Assembly (NCBI RefSeq): GCF_021129215.1
Contig: NZ_JAJOLP010000001.1
Coordinates: 2,356,001-2,420,000 of the forward strand
Direction: 5' to 3'
DNA length: 64,000 bases
Source: Agromyces sp. S2-1-8
GTDB taxonomy: Bacteria; Actinomycetota; Actinomycetes; Actinomycetales; Microbacteriaceae
The position numbers were made by a program, and so were the translations under genes. The notes beneath the pieces were generated by a model that had not been told where the DNA came from, searched no databases, and saw only the letters and a program-made list of their open reading frames with translations. Below are positions 30,447-38,028 of the stretch, one piece after another (position 1 is the first letter of the stretch; each line of letters starts with the position of its first letter).

Positions 30447-31024
30447 GCGAGGCGGCGGCCGTCGCCAGGGTACTGGTCGCGGCACGGCGGCGTCAGGCGA
30501 GCGCGGCGTGGCCGCTCATCGCGATCGACGGCCCGAGCGGTGCCGGCAAGTCGACGCTCGCCGATGCGCTCGCGCGGTCGTGGCGTGCGGGGGCGTCCCC
30601 CCGACTCGTCCGGCTCGATGCGATCTATCCCGGCTGGCGGGGGCTCGCGACCGCCTCCGGATCGCTCGAACGAACTCTGCTCGCCCCGCTCGCGCGCGGC
30701 GTGCCGGGCGGATGGCGCGGGTGGGACTGGGCGCGGAATCGGCCGGCGGCCTCCGTCACCGTCCTCCCGGGTCGGCCGCTCATCGTCGAGGGCTGCGGTG
30801 CCTTCGAGGCGACAGCGGGTCGCACCGGGGTGGTCAGGGTGTGGGTGCGAGCGGCGCAGGCGACGCGGAAGCGCCGTGCGCTCGAGCGCGATGCGGGGGG
30901 TTTCGACCCGTTCTGGGACCTCTGGGAGACCGAGTGGCGCCGATACGTGCACCGTACCGACCCACTGGGTTCGGCCGACCTGGTCGTCGAACTGCCCGAG
31001 TGCGGAGCCCGGGGGCTACGGTAG
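30443..31024 (+). CDS. P-loop kinase-like ATP-binding protein in thiamine operon
   Basis: 193 residues, uridine kinase/adenylylsulfate-kinase-like P-loop protein. Walker A IAIDGPSGAGKSTLADALA near residue 30, a conserved Asp in RLDAIYPGWRG, VLPGRPLIVEGCGAFE as Walker B-like strand, and an Arg-rich lid (RKRRALERDAGGFDPFWDLWETEW). It is translationally coupled to ykoC (GTGA) and thus under the TPP riboswitch. A role in phosphorylating imported HMP or thiamine is a guess from position; small P-loop proteins of this type are often just called ATP-binding proteins. Confidence 0.78.
   Translation: MSEAAAVARVLVAARRRQASAAWPLIAIDGPSGAGKSTLADALARSWRAGASPRLVRLDAIYPGWRGLATASGSLERTLLAPLARGVPGGWRGWDWARNRPAASVTVLPGRPLIVEGCGAFEATAGRTGVVRVWVRAAQATRKRRALERDAGGFDPFWDLWETEWRRYVHRTDPLGSADLVVELPECGARGLR
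31017..31022 (+). promoter_or_regulatory. -10 element of leaderless promoter for small acidic protein
   Basis: TACGGT six bases before the ATG at 31029, overlapping the end of the P-loop gene. Confidence 0.5.
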
Positions 31025-31028
31025 TGCT

Positions 31029-31286
31029 ATGAGTGCAGATTCGGTCGGCGCCCAGTACGTCGCAGAGTTCATCGACGGACCGCTCGAGGGCGAGTTCGAC
31101 CATCGCGCCCTCGTCGGGGGCAAGCCCGAGAAGCGCGTCGGCATGGTCGCCGCGGTCGACGGGCTGGAGTCGCTGTTCTGGTACAACGCCGTCGACGAGC
31201 GCGAGATGGGCGGCCAGCTGCGCGTTCGCTTCAGCTTCGACGCCGACGACTCCGATCCGGTGGAGTCCGACGACGAGAACGACTGA
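31029..31286 (+). CDS. Small acidic hypothetical protein
   Basis: 85 residues, soluble, strongly acidic at the end (DADDSDPVESDDEND). No family recognised, but the sequence AEFIDGPLEGEFDHRALVGGKPEKRVG followed by ESLFWYNAVDEREMGGQLRVRFSFD has the look of a compact beta-rich domain. Coding usage is normal for the window. It lies five bases after the P-loop gene but has its own -10, so it need not be part of the thiamine regulon. Confidence 0.7.
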   Translation: MSADSVGAQYVAEFIDGPLEGEFDHRALVGGKPEKRVGMVAAVDGLESLFWYNAVDEREMGGQLRVRFSFDADDSDPVESDDEND

Positions 31287-31326
31287 ACCGGCCGGCGTCG
31301 CCGTCGACGGCGGATGACGCGCTCGC

Positions 31327-32580
31327 TCAGCCCGATCGGCCGTTGACGAACGCGTCGATCAGCACGAACGGGTTCGCGAGCCGCCAGAGCGGCCCCGGGT
31401 CGTCGATGTCGGCGGAGAGCTCGAGTTCACTGCCGATGTCGCCGTTCGCGGTCGGCACGGTCACGGTACCGACCGCGCGCCCTGCACGCGCCGTCGTGAA
31501 CGGTTCGACGGCGACGGATGCCTCGCCCGGGTCGCTGCCCCAGGCGGCGTCGGTCCGCTCGGTGCGGGCGATGAGGTCGGCTTCATCGCCCCATGCGGTC
31601 TCGACCGTGCCGTAGCGGGCGCCCTCGGCGATGACGGTGACGGGCGCCGCGGATGCCGCGACCGACGTGAACGCCTCGACCACGGCAGGGTCGAGCGTCT
31701 CGTAGTCCGGCATGGTCGTCATCGCTCCCACGATGCGCTGCGGCTCGTCGTCGGCCCCGGGAACGGTGGCCGTGAAGATGAAGCAGACGCCGGCTTCGTC
31801 GGTGTAACTGCGCGAGAGTGCCCGAACGCCCTCGTCGCCGAGGTGGTCGATGACGTCGGGGACGTTGCGCGAGGTCGGGTCGCTGCGCTCGGGATCGGCG
31901 ACGAGGGCCGCGAGCTGCGGGTTCGCGAGCGTCATTGCGGCGAGCCGCGCGAGCTCTTCAGCCGTACCGACGTTGTCGGCCGAGAGGCCCGTCGCATCAG
32001 CCACTCGCGTCGACTCGAAGCCCTGTGCCTCGAGCCACGCGTTCGCTTCGTCGACGTATCCGTCGACACTGCCGAACGCCCATCGGGCGAGCGTGTCGGC
32101 GTGGTTGTTGCTCGAGGCGAAGAGCACCGCTCGAACGACGTCGCGTTCCGACCAGCTGTCTCCGGGCGAGACCTGCAGCGTGCGGTTGCCGGCCTTCGAG
32201 TGATCGAGGTAGTCGGTGTAGTCGGCGGGGCCGATCTTGATCGCGGGGCCGGGTCCGTCGTCGGGCAACGGCAGCGAGTCGAGGGTCGCCAGCACGGTCA
32301 CGAGCTTCGCGGCGCCGCCGATGGGGACCACACCGGTCTCGCCGGCGGTCGCGAGCATCGAGGCGCTGCCGTCCTCGTCGACGAGCGCGACGGCACTCGC
32401 TCCGCTCTCGGGCAGCACGATCGGCTCGGGCTTCCCGGCGGCGCCCTCGCCCGCCGCGCTGACGTGGACCTCCGCCTCCGGCAGGGGACCGAGCAGCATG
32501 GCGGGGCCGTAGACGCCGACCGCGAGGATCGCGACGGCGCCGATGGCGATGCCGACGATGCGGCCGGGCGACAGACTCAT
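31327..32580 (-). CDS. Degenerate D-alanyl-D-alanine carboxypeptidase-like protein
   Basis: 417 residues with an N-terminal membrane anchor (IVGIAIGAVAILAVGVYGPAML). It follows the peptidase S11/PBP fold: the VPIGGAAKLVTVLATL segment is where SxxK should be, FASSNNHADTLARWA carries the SxN motif, and a transpeptidase-like fold continues to the beta-rich C-terminal domain (ANGDIGSELELSA). The nucleophile Ser is replaced by Gly (G-A-A-K) and the KTG box is not recognisable (AGVCFIFTA), so it is probably not an active peptidase. ATG supported by TACCCT seven bases upstream. Confidence 0.78.
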   Translation of the reverse strand: MSLSPGRIVGIAIGAVAILAVGVYGPAMLLGPLPEAEVHVSAAGEGAAGKPEPIVLPESGASAVALVDEDGSASMLATAGETGVVPIGGAAKLVTVLATLDSLPLPDDGPGPAIKIGPADYTDYLDHSKAGNRTLQVSPGDSWSERDVVRAVLFASSNNHADTLARWAFGSVDGYVDEANAWLEAQGFESTRVADATGLSADNVGTAEELARLAAMTLANPQLAALVADPERSDPTSRNVPDVIDHLGDEGVRALSRSYTDEAGVCFIFTATVPGADDEPQRIVGAMTTMPDYETLDPAVVEAFTSVAASAAPVTVIAEGARYGTVETAWGDEADLIARTERTDAAWGSDPGEASVAVEPFTTARAGRAVGTVTVPTANGDIGSELELSADIDDPGPLWRLANPFVLIDAFVNGRSG

Positions 32581-32587
32581 GACGTTC

Positions 32588-32593
32588 AGGGTA
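32588..32593 (-). promoter_or_regulatory. -10 element of leaderless promoter for carboxypeptidase-like gene
   Basis: TACCCT (minus strand) seven bases before the ATG; no ribosome site visible. Confidence 0.45.
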
Positions 32594-32605
32594 TCTCGGC
32601 CGAGC

Positions 32606-32953
32606 TCACGCCCAGCCCAGTTCGTGCAAGCGGTCGTCGTCGATGCCGTAGAAGTGGGCGATCTCGTGCACGAGGGTGACGTGGATCTCCTCACGGAGCT
32701 CGTCTTCGTCGTCGCAGATCGCAAGCAGCGGTTCGCGGTAGAGGATGATCCGGTCGGGCATCTCGCCGAATCCGTAGCGGTCGCGCTCGGTCAGCGCCCA
32801 GCCGTCGTAGAGGCCGAGCAGGTCGAGCGAGCCGTCCTCCGGGCGGTCCTCGACGACGAAGACGACGTTCTCGAGCCCGTCGATCATGTCGTCGGGCAGT
32901 TGGTCGAGCTCATCGACGACGAGGGCTTCGAACGCTTCGGCATCGAGTTCCAC
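32606..32953 (-). CDS. Metallopeptidase family protein (MpaA-like minimal zincin)
   Basis: 115 residues. Zinc motif LVHEIAHFYGIDDDRLHELGW (HExxHxxG-x-D) at the C-terminal end, preceded by PDRIILYREPLLAICDDEDELREEI; this matches the small actinobacterial zincin family of unknown substrate. I chose GTG at 32951-32953 (VELDAEAFEALV) because GGGAGAGG lies just upstream and family members begin a few residues before the F-E-x-L-V segment. ATG at 32965 (four more residues) is the alternative. Confidence 0.82.
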   Translation of the reverse strand: MELDAEAFEALVVDELDQLPDDMIDGLENVVFVVEDRPEDGSLDLLGLYDGWALTERDRYGFGEMPDRIILYREPLLAICDDEDELREEIHVTLVHEIAHFYGIDDDRLHELGWA

Positions 32954-32989
32954 GGCCTCTCCCATCCGTCCGTCCAGAGGGCTGATACA

Positions 32990-33022
32990 CGAAGCGCGGG
33001 CCGTTTCCGGACCCGCGCTTCG
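32990..33022 (-). terminator. Hairpin downstream of tRNA-His
   Basis: An 11-bp perfect GC-rich stem (CGAAGCGCGGG, arms 32990-33000 and 33012-33022) with an 11-base loop, ten bases beyond the CCA end of tRNA-His on the same strand. It likely ends the tRNA transcript. No U-run follows, and the metallopeptidase gene begins 37 bases further on. Confidence 0.55.
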
Positions 33023-33031
33023 CACACCGCT

Positions 33032-33107
33032 TGGGGTGAGTAACGGGGCTTGAACCCGCGACCTCCTGGACCACAACCAGGCGCTCTACCAACTGAGCTA
33101 TACCCAC
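33032..33107 (-). tRNA. tRNA-His (GTG)
   Basis: Minus-strand cloverleaf: acceptor GTGGGTA pairs with TACTCAC (one G-U), D arm AGCTCAGTTGGTAGAGC, anticodon loop TTGTGGT giving GTG, T arm GCGGGTTCAAGCCCCGT-type, encoded CCA at the 3' end. The discriminator is C and the base before the 5' end is G (33108), as needed for the G-1:C73 pair unique to tRNA-His. Confidence 0.97.
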
Positions 33108-33151
33108 CATGTGTCGACCGCCGGGGCGATCAGGACAACGGATAGAGCCTA

Positions 33152-33778
33152 CTACACGTTGGAGCCCTGCTCGAACTCGGCCACCACTTCGGCGGCGAGC
33201 GCCTGCAGTTCGTGACTGGCCGGGCCCGGGTCGGCGACGAAGACCGCGCGGCGGTAGTAGTGCAGCTCGCGGATCGACTCGAGGATGTCGGCCAGAGCGC
33301 GGTGACCGCCGTTCTTCGCGGGGGAGTTGAAGTACGCGCGCGGGAACCAGCGCTTGGCCAGCTCCTTGATCGACGAGACGTCGACGTTGCGGTAGTGCAG
33401 GTGCGCATCGAGTCGGGGCATGTACTTCGTGAGGAATGCGCGATCGGTGCCGATCGAGTTGCCGGCGAGCGGCGCCTTCTGCTCGTCGGGCACGTGCTTC
33501 AGCACGTACTCGAGCACCTGGTACTCGGCCTCTGCGACGGAGACGCCGTTGGGGATCTCCTCGATGAGCCCCGAGGTGGTGTGCATCTGCCGCACGAACT
33601 CGCCCATCGACTCGAGTGCGCTCGCGTCGGGCTTGATGACGATGCTGAGCCCACCGTCGACGGGGCGGAGGTCGTAGTCGGTGATGACGACGGCGATCTC
33701 GACCAGCTCATCGACTTCGAGGTCGAGTCCGGTCATCTCGCAGTCGATCCAGACCAGTCTGTCGCTCGAAGAAGCCAT
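33152..33778 (-). CDS. orn: Oligoribonuclease Orn
   Basis: 208 residues, DEDDh 3'-5' exonuclease degrading di- to pentaribonucleotides (including pGpG) to mononucleotides. Seen: LVWIDCEMTGLDLEVDELVEIAVVITDYDL, SGLIEEIPNGVSV, PLAGNSIGTDRAFL, the dimer/active-site RNVDVSSIKELAKRW, and the catalytic HRALADILESIREL. Start ATG at 33776-33778 is six bases downstream of TAGACT. Confidence 0.97.
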   Translation of the reverse strand: MASSSDRLVWIDCEMTGLDLEVDELVEIAVVITDYDLRPVDGGLSIVIKPDASALESMGEFVRQMHTTSGLIEEIPNGVSVAEAEYQVLEYVLKHVPDEQKAPLAGNSIGTDRAFLTKYMPRLDAHLHYRNVDVSSIKELAKRWFPRAYFNSPAKNGGHRALADILESIRELHYYRRAVFVADPGPASHELQALAAEVVAEFEQGSNV

Positions 33779-33784
33779 GCGGCG

Positions 33785-33790
33785 AGTCTA
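33785..33790 (-). promoter_or_regulatory. -10 element of leaderless orn promoter
   Basis: TAGACT (minus strand) exactly six bases before the orn ATG; it lies between tRNA-Arg and orn. Confidence 0.65.
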
Positions 33791-33836
33791 ACCGGAGGCG
33801 CCGACAGCGTGTTCGACGCGGCATCCGCGTCGTCGG

Positions 33837-33909
33837 TGCCCCCGGCAGGAATTGAACCTGCGACCAAGAGATTAGAAGGCTCCTGCTCTATCCGCTGAGC
33901 TACGGGGGC
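33837..33909 (-). tRNA. tRNA-Arg (TCT)
   Basis: Minus-strand cloverleaf: acceptor GCCCCCG pairs with CGGGGGC, D arm AGCTCAGCGGATAGAGC, anticodon loop CTTCTAA giving TCT, T loop GGTTCAATTCC, discriminator A. The CCA end is not encoded (ACCG follows). It reads the AGA codon, rare in this GC-rich genome. Confidence 0.95.
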
Positions 33910-33939
33910 GGTCGTGGCAAGCATACCCGCCGAGGGCGA

Positions 33940-35160
33940 TCAGCCCTCGGTCGGCACGTGCACGTCGTCGGTCACGGCGCGATCGCGCGACGCGCCGCCG
34001 CGACGCCGGACCAGGAGGGCGATGAGCGGGAACAGCAGCACCGAGAGCATGCCGGCGCCGACGAGCGCGGCGGCCGTGCCGCTCGAGAGGTCGCCGGCAT
34101 CGACGCCGATCGCCGTGACCGCGACGATGATCGGAAGCCCCGTGGCACCGAACAACGCGGTCGCGGCGAGGTCGCGCCGGCTCGATCCGGCCGGTGCCGC
34201 GAGCATCGAGGGAATGCCGCGTACGACGAGCATCAGGAGGAGGAAGATCGGCAGCATGGCCGTCGTCCTGCCGTCGGCGAAGAGGCCCTCGAGGTCGAAG
34301 GTGATGCCGGTGTTGATGAAGAACACGGGCACCAGGAAGCCGTAGCCGACCGCCTCGAGTTTCGACTCGATCGCTTCGGCGTCGCGTTCCGGAGCCCCGT
34401 TCAGCAGCAGCCGGTAGAGCACGCCCGCCGTGAATGCGCCGAGCAGCATGTCGAGATCGAGCACGATGCTGAGCGCGACGAGCGCGAGCAGGATGAAGAT
34501 GACGAGTCGCACCGCGAACTGCCCGCTCGTGTGGAGCGTCGACGTGATCATGGCATGCATGCGCTTGCCGTACCCCTTCGCCGCGAGCCAGATCGCGATG
34601 CCGGCGACGACGGCGAACACGACCAGCACGACCGCGGCGATGAGCGGCGAGCGCCCGCTGAGGAACAGCGAGATCGCGAGGAGCGGTCCGAACTCGCCGA
34701 CCGCGCCGATCGCGAGGACCGAGAGGCCGAACGGCGTGGTCAGGTCGCCCGAGTCGCGGAGAACGGGCATGAGCGTTCCCAGCGCCGTGGAGGTCAGCGC
34801 GATGCCGATGAACCCGGCGGCGGGAAGGTCGGGGGCGAACAGCACCGCGATGCTGATGCCCGCCGCGAGCGAGATGATCCACCCGATCGCCGCGCGACTG
34901 AGCGGGCGCCCGCGAACCGCCCTGAAGTCGATCTCGTTGCCGGCGAGGAAGAACAGCGTCGCGAGGCCGAACTCCGCGAGCATGCCCATGAATTCCTCGG
35001 GCACGACCCAGCCGAGCACCGACGGGCCGACGATCAGCCCGAGCACGATCTCGAACACGACGAGCGGAATCGCGACCCATCGCCCGAGTCCGCGGACGAT
35101 GAGCGGTGCGGCGACCGCGATCGCCGGCACGAGCACCATCGTGCTGATCGAGTACTCCAC
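33940..35160 (-). CDS. CPA2-type cation:proton antiporter
   Basis: 406 residues, about twelve membrane helices and no cytoplasmic RCK domain. Typical Na+/H+ exchanger features: LIVGPSVLGWVVPEEFMGMLAEFGLATLFFLAGNEIDF near the N-terminus, FIGIALTSTALGTLMPVLRD, GEFGPLLAISLFL, VPVFFINTGITFDL. GTG start at 35158-35160 with AGGAGG just upstream, and TAGCAT at 35194-35199 as a probable -10, giving a leader of about 27 bases. Ion specificity cannot be told. Confidence 0.9.
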   Translation of the reverse strand: MEYSISTMVLVPAIAVAAPLIVRGLGRWVAIPLVVFEIVLGLIVGPSVLGWVVPEEFMGMLAEFGLATLFFLAGNEIDFRAVRGRPLSRAAIGWIISLAAGISIAVLFAPDLPAAGFIGIALTSTALGTLMPVLRDSGDLTTPFGLSVLAIGAVGEFGPLLAISLFLSGRSPLIAAVVLVVFAVVAGIAIWLAAKGYGKRMHAMITSTLHTSGQFAVRLVIFILLALVALSIVLDLDMLLGAFTAGVLYRLLLNGAPERDAEAIESKLEAVGYGFLVPVFFINTGITFDLEGLFADGRTTAMLPIFLLLMLVVRGIPSMLAAPAGSSRRDLAATALFGATGLPIIVAVTAIGVDAGDLSSGTAAALVGAGMLSVLLFPLIALLVRRRGGASRDRAVTDDVHVPTEG

Positions 35161-35238
35161 GTGACCTCCTGAGCGGGTGAGTCTCCTGCCGCGATGCTAG
35201 TGGAGCGCGCGCGTTTCCTCGCCGAAACATGACGGCGG

Positions 35239-35244
35239 TATCGT
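35239..35244 (+). promoter_or_regulatory. -10 element of leaderless nadE promoter
   Basis: TATCGT six bases before the nadE ATG; the spacer CGGGGC gives only a poor Shine-Dalgarno. Confidence 0.5.
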
Positions 35245-35250
35245 CGGGGC

Positions 35251-36072
35251 ATGCGAGATCTCCAGGCGCGAATCATCGCCGAGCTCAACGTCAGCCCGCG
35301 GATCGACCCCGCCGCAGAGGTGCGTCGTCGCGTCGACTTCCTGAAGGAGTACCTGACCGCGTCGCACGCGCGTGGATACGTGCTCGGCATCAGCGGCGGG
35401 CAGGACTCGACGCTCGCCGGCCGGCTCTGCAGGATGGCGGTGGCCGAACTCGTCGACGAGGGCGTCGACGCGCGGTTCATCGCGGTGCGCCTGCCGTACG
35501 GCGTCCAGCGCGACGAGGACGACGCGCAACTCGCGCTGACGTTCATCGCCCCGCAGGAGACCGTCGTCTTCGACATCAAGGACGGCGTCGACGGGATCGC
35601 GTCCGAGTTCGCGACCGCGACCGCTCGTGCGCTCAGCGATTTCGGCAAGGGCAACGTGAAGGCTCGCATGCGCATGGTCGCGCAGTACGCGCTCGCGGGT
35701 GAGGGCGGTCTGCTGGTCGTCGGCACCGATCACGCCGCGGAGGCGGTCACGGGCTTCTTCACGAAGTTCGGCGACGGCGGAGTCGACCTGGTGCCGCTCA
35801 CGGGCCTGACCAAGCGGCAGGGCCGTGCGTTGCTCGAGGAACTCGGGGCGCCCGAGCGGTTGTATCTCAAGGTGCCGACCGCCGACCTCCTGGACGGTGA
35901 TCCCGGACAGGCCGACGAGGCGAACCTGGGGCTCCGCTACGAGGATCTCGACGCGTACCTCGAGGGTGAGGCGATCGACGACGAGATCGCCGATCGGATC
36001 GAGGCGCGGTACTTGCAGACGCGCCACAAGCGCACCGTCCCGGCGTCGATGTTCGACGAATGGTGGCGCTGA
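35251..36072 (+). CDS. nadE: Ammonia-dependent NAD+ synthetase
   Basis: 273 residues, single-domain NadE as in E. coli and Bacillus (no glutaminase domain). ATP-PPase loop [110 protein letters not shown], and [11 protein letters not shown] near the end. It amidates nicotinic acid adenine dinucleotide, the last step of NAD synthesis. ATG start with its own -10. Confidence 0.97.
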   Translation: MRDLQARIIAELNVSPRIDPAAEVRRRVDFLKEYLTASHARGYVLGISGGQDSTLAGRLCRMAVAELVDEGVDARFIAVRLPYGVQRDEDDAQLALTFIAPQETVVFDIKDGVDGIASEFATATARALSDFGKGNVKARMRMVAQYALAGEGGLLVVGTDHAAEAVTGFFTKFGDGGVDLVPLTGLTKRQGRALLEELGAPERLYLKVPTADLLDGDPGQADEANLGLRYEDLDAYLEGEAIDDEIADRIEARYLQTRHKRTVPASMFDEWWR

Positions 36073-36085
36073 CCGGCGCGTCGGC

Positions 36086-36760
36086 TCAGCGCTGCGGTTC
36101 GGTCTCGGGCAGCGCGGCGGTCGCCGGCGCTGCGGACTCGGACGCGAAGGTCCGGGTGGGCGCGGTCGAGGCGTCGGCCGTCCCGGCGACGTCGCGATAC
36201 CGATCGTGGTGCTGCTCGGCGACCCAGGTGTCCTGCGCGTCGATCATGCCCTGATCGGGCTCCTGGCGCTGCGTTCGCCAGCGATCCAGGTCGTTCTGGA
36301 ACTGCCGACGAGTGCGGCCCGGGTGACGCTGCCACTCGAGGAGTCGGTCGCGGAACTCCACGACGGCGGGGTCGAGCTGATAGCCGAACGTCGCCGAGGC
36401 GCGCTTGAGCTCGTGCAGCTGGTGCGCCGCCCAGTTCGCCGCGACGTCCGAGCCGCGGATCGGCAGGAGTCGGACCACGATGTCGGCCTGGCCGACGGTA
36501 CGGTCGGCCAGCACCTGCTCGTGCGGGGTGAGCGAGTTCCAGACGGAGGCCTCGGTGGCCGCGTCGACGAGGGCGGCGATCGCCGCGACCCTCGCTTCTC
36601 TGTCGCGCTGCGCGACGACGCGTCGGACGGCGGCGGTCGAGATCCACGCCGCGAGGAGGCCGGACGCGAGCACCGCGACGAACAGCACGCCGGCGGCGAA
36701 GACCGCCGACTGCGACGAGCTCGAGGTCAGCCAGGAGATGAAGTCGTTCCACCACTGCAT
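36086..36760 (-). CDS. Membrane-anchored hypothetical protein
   Basis: 224 residues. One N-terminal transmembrane helix (about 20-42, VFAAGVLFVAVLASGLLAAWIST), then a basic and helical cytoplasmic part (RRVVAQRDREARVAAIAALVDAATEASVWNSL, later WQRHPGRTRRQFQNDLDRWRTQRQEPDQGM) and a disordered Ala/Thr/Pro tail. No domain recognised. Start ATG is six bases after TAGCCT. It converges on nadE. Confidence 0.72.
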   Translation of the reverse strand: MQWWNDFISWLTSSSSQSAVFAAGVLFVAVLASGLLAAWISTAAVRRVVAQRDREARVAAIAALVDAATEASVWNSLTPHEQVLADRTVGQADIVVRLLPIRGSDVAANWAAHQLHELKRASATFGYQLDPAVVEFRDRLLEWQRHPGRTRRQFQNDLDRWRTQRQEPDQGMIDAQDTWVAEQHHDRYRDVAGTADASTAPTRTFASESAAPATAALPETEPQR

Positions 36761-36766
36761 GGCCGT

Positions 36767-36772
36767 AGGCTA
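36767..36772 (-). promoter_or_regulatory. -10 element of leaderless promoter for hypothetical gene
   Basis: TAGCCT (minus strand) six bases before the ATG at 36760; no ribosome site in the spacer. Confidence 0.55.
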
Positions 36773-36830
36773 CTGCGGCCGGCGCGCGGTGCGGCCGCGT
36801 GCCGACGGCGTGGCCGGGATCGGGACGTGC

Positions 36831-37079
36831 TCACCGGAAGAGCTCGATGGCCGCCTCGGCCGACCAGAATTCTCCCAGTTGGACTGGCGGGCGACCTCCG
36901 GGAACGTAGCGGCGAGCGGCGAACCGAACGCCGTCGCCGTCGCCGCGGCGTTCGACGTGGCCGAGTACGGCACCACCCGGGCGCGCGACCCTCCACAGAT
37001 CAGGTGCGGCGGGCACGATGACGAGGCCGGGAACGGCGACGGGGAACGACTCGCGCAGGCGGGCGGCGATGGTCGTCAT
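36831..37079 (-). CDS. Small hypothetical protein (82 residues)
   Basis: Begins MTTIAARLRESFPVAVPG and continues with LWRVARPGGAVLGHVERR, a short beta-rich chain ending AAIELFR. A clear AAGGAG ribosome site stands five bases before the ATG, and codon use is normal, so I call it real although the frame stays open upstream. The 259 bases between this gene and ssb hold no convincing reading frame and presumably the promoters of both genes. Function unknown. Confidence 0.65.
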   Translation of the reverse strand: MTTIAARLRESFPVAVPGLVIVPAAPDLWRVARPGGAVLGHVERRGDGDGVRFAARRYVPGGRPPVQLGEFWSAEAAIELFR

Positions 37080-37338
37080 GAGGCTCCTTCTCGATCGCGC
37101 AGCCGGCCCTGCAGGTGGTCGATGCGACGGTATCCCGAGCCTCCGACATCGCGCGGTCGCGACTCCTCCTCGACAAGTGCCGATCAGCGTGGAGAACCCA
37201 CATTCGGCGAGAACCCCGGCGGATGACTCGATGTCGGCGCGATCGTGGGTCCACGTGGTTCCGGGGCGGTGTCCGGCACGAGGCCGCTCCGGGACCACGA
37301 GCCGTCGACTCGCGACGGCGTCCGAACGAGGAGTGCAA

Positions 37339-37953
37339 ATGACCGACAGCATCACGGTGACCGGCATCGTCGGCACCGATCCCATCCAGAAGGTGACGGG
37401 CGACGGCCTCGTCATCACGACGTTCCGTCTCGCGTCGACGCGGCGATACTTCGACCGTGCGAAGGGCACATGGGAGAACGCCGAGACCAACTGGTTCTCC
37501 GTCTCGGCCTTCCGGCAGCTCGCCCGCAACGCGAGCCTGTCGGTGCGCAAGGGCCAGCACGTCATCGTGCAGGGACGACTGCGGGTGCGGGCATGGGAGA
37601 CCGGCACGAAGTCCGGGAAGTCGGTCGAGATCGACGCCGACTCGATCGGGCACGACATGGCCTGGTGCGTCTCGACCTACGCCCGGATGCAGTCGGAGGC
37701 GAAGCCCGCCGAGCACGACCCGATCGGCGAGGCCGCCTCGCCCGACGGGCTCGGCGAGCAGGGGGAGCGGGCCGATCTCTCGGGGCTCGGCGGCGGCACG
37801 GACTGGTCGGGACTCGCGAGCGGGGGCTCGACGGGCTTCGACGACGGTGCACCGTTCGCCGACGGTGACGCCGTGGTCGACGATGACCTCGACGATGAAC
37901 TGGAGGCCGACGATGCCGGGCGGGCTGTGTACACCGCGGCGGTGAGCGACTGA
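37339..37953 (+). CDS. ssb: Single-stranded DNA-binding protein
   Basis: 204 residues. OB fold in the first 115 residues: DSITVTGIVGTDPIQKVTGDGLVITTFRLAS, NAETNWFSVSAFRQLARNASLSVRKGQHVIVQGRLRVRAWE, KSVEIDADSIGHDM. The tail is acidic and Gly-rich but ends in TAAVSD instead of the usual D-D-D-I-P-F tip that recruits replication partners, so this may be the accessory SSB rather than the replication one. GAGGAG ribosome site five bases before the ATG at 37339. The longer open frame upstream is not coding. Confidence 0.9.
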   Translation: MTDSITVTGIVGTDPIQKVTGDGLVITTFRLASTRRYFDRAKGTWENAETNWFSVSAFRQLARNASLSVRKGQHVIVQGRLRVRAWETGTKSGKSVEIDADSIGHDMAWCVSTYARMQSEAKPAEHDPIGEAASPDGLGEQGERADLSGLGGGTDWSGLASGGSTGFDDGAPFADGDAVVDDDLDDELEADDAGRAVYTAAVSD

Positions 37954-38028
37954 CCGGCCTTCGACCGTCCGGGCCCGAGCGACCCAATAGACTCGGCTCG
38001 GGCGGTCGACACCGCGGTGAGGGGAAGC

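Noticed and set aside
31296..31309. Palindrome CGCCGTCGACGGCG between two convergent genes as a terminator
   Set aside because: It has no loop and few bases outside the palindrome pair, so the folded hairpin would be weak; a restriction-like chance palindrome is more likely.
37080..37338. Possible short reading frames in the 259 bases before ssb
   Set aside because: None has a ribosome site plus a sensible product. The stretch is better seen as the promoter region of ssb and the small minus-strand gene.
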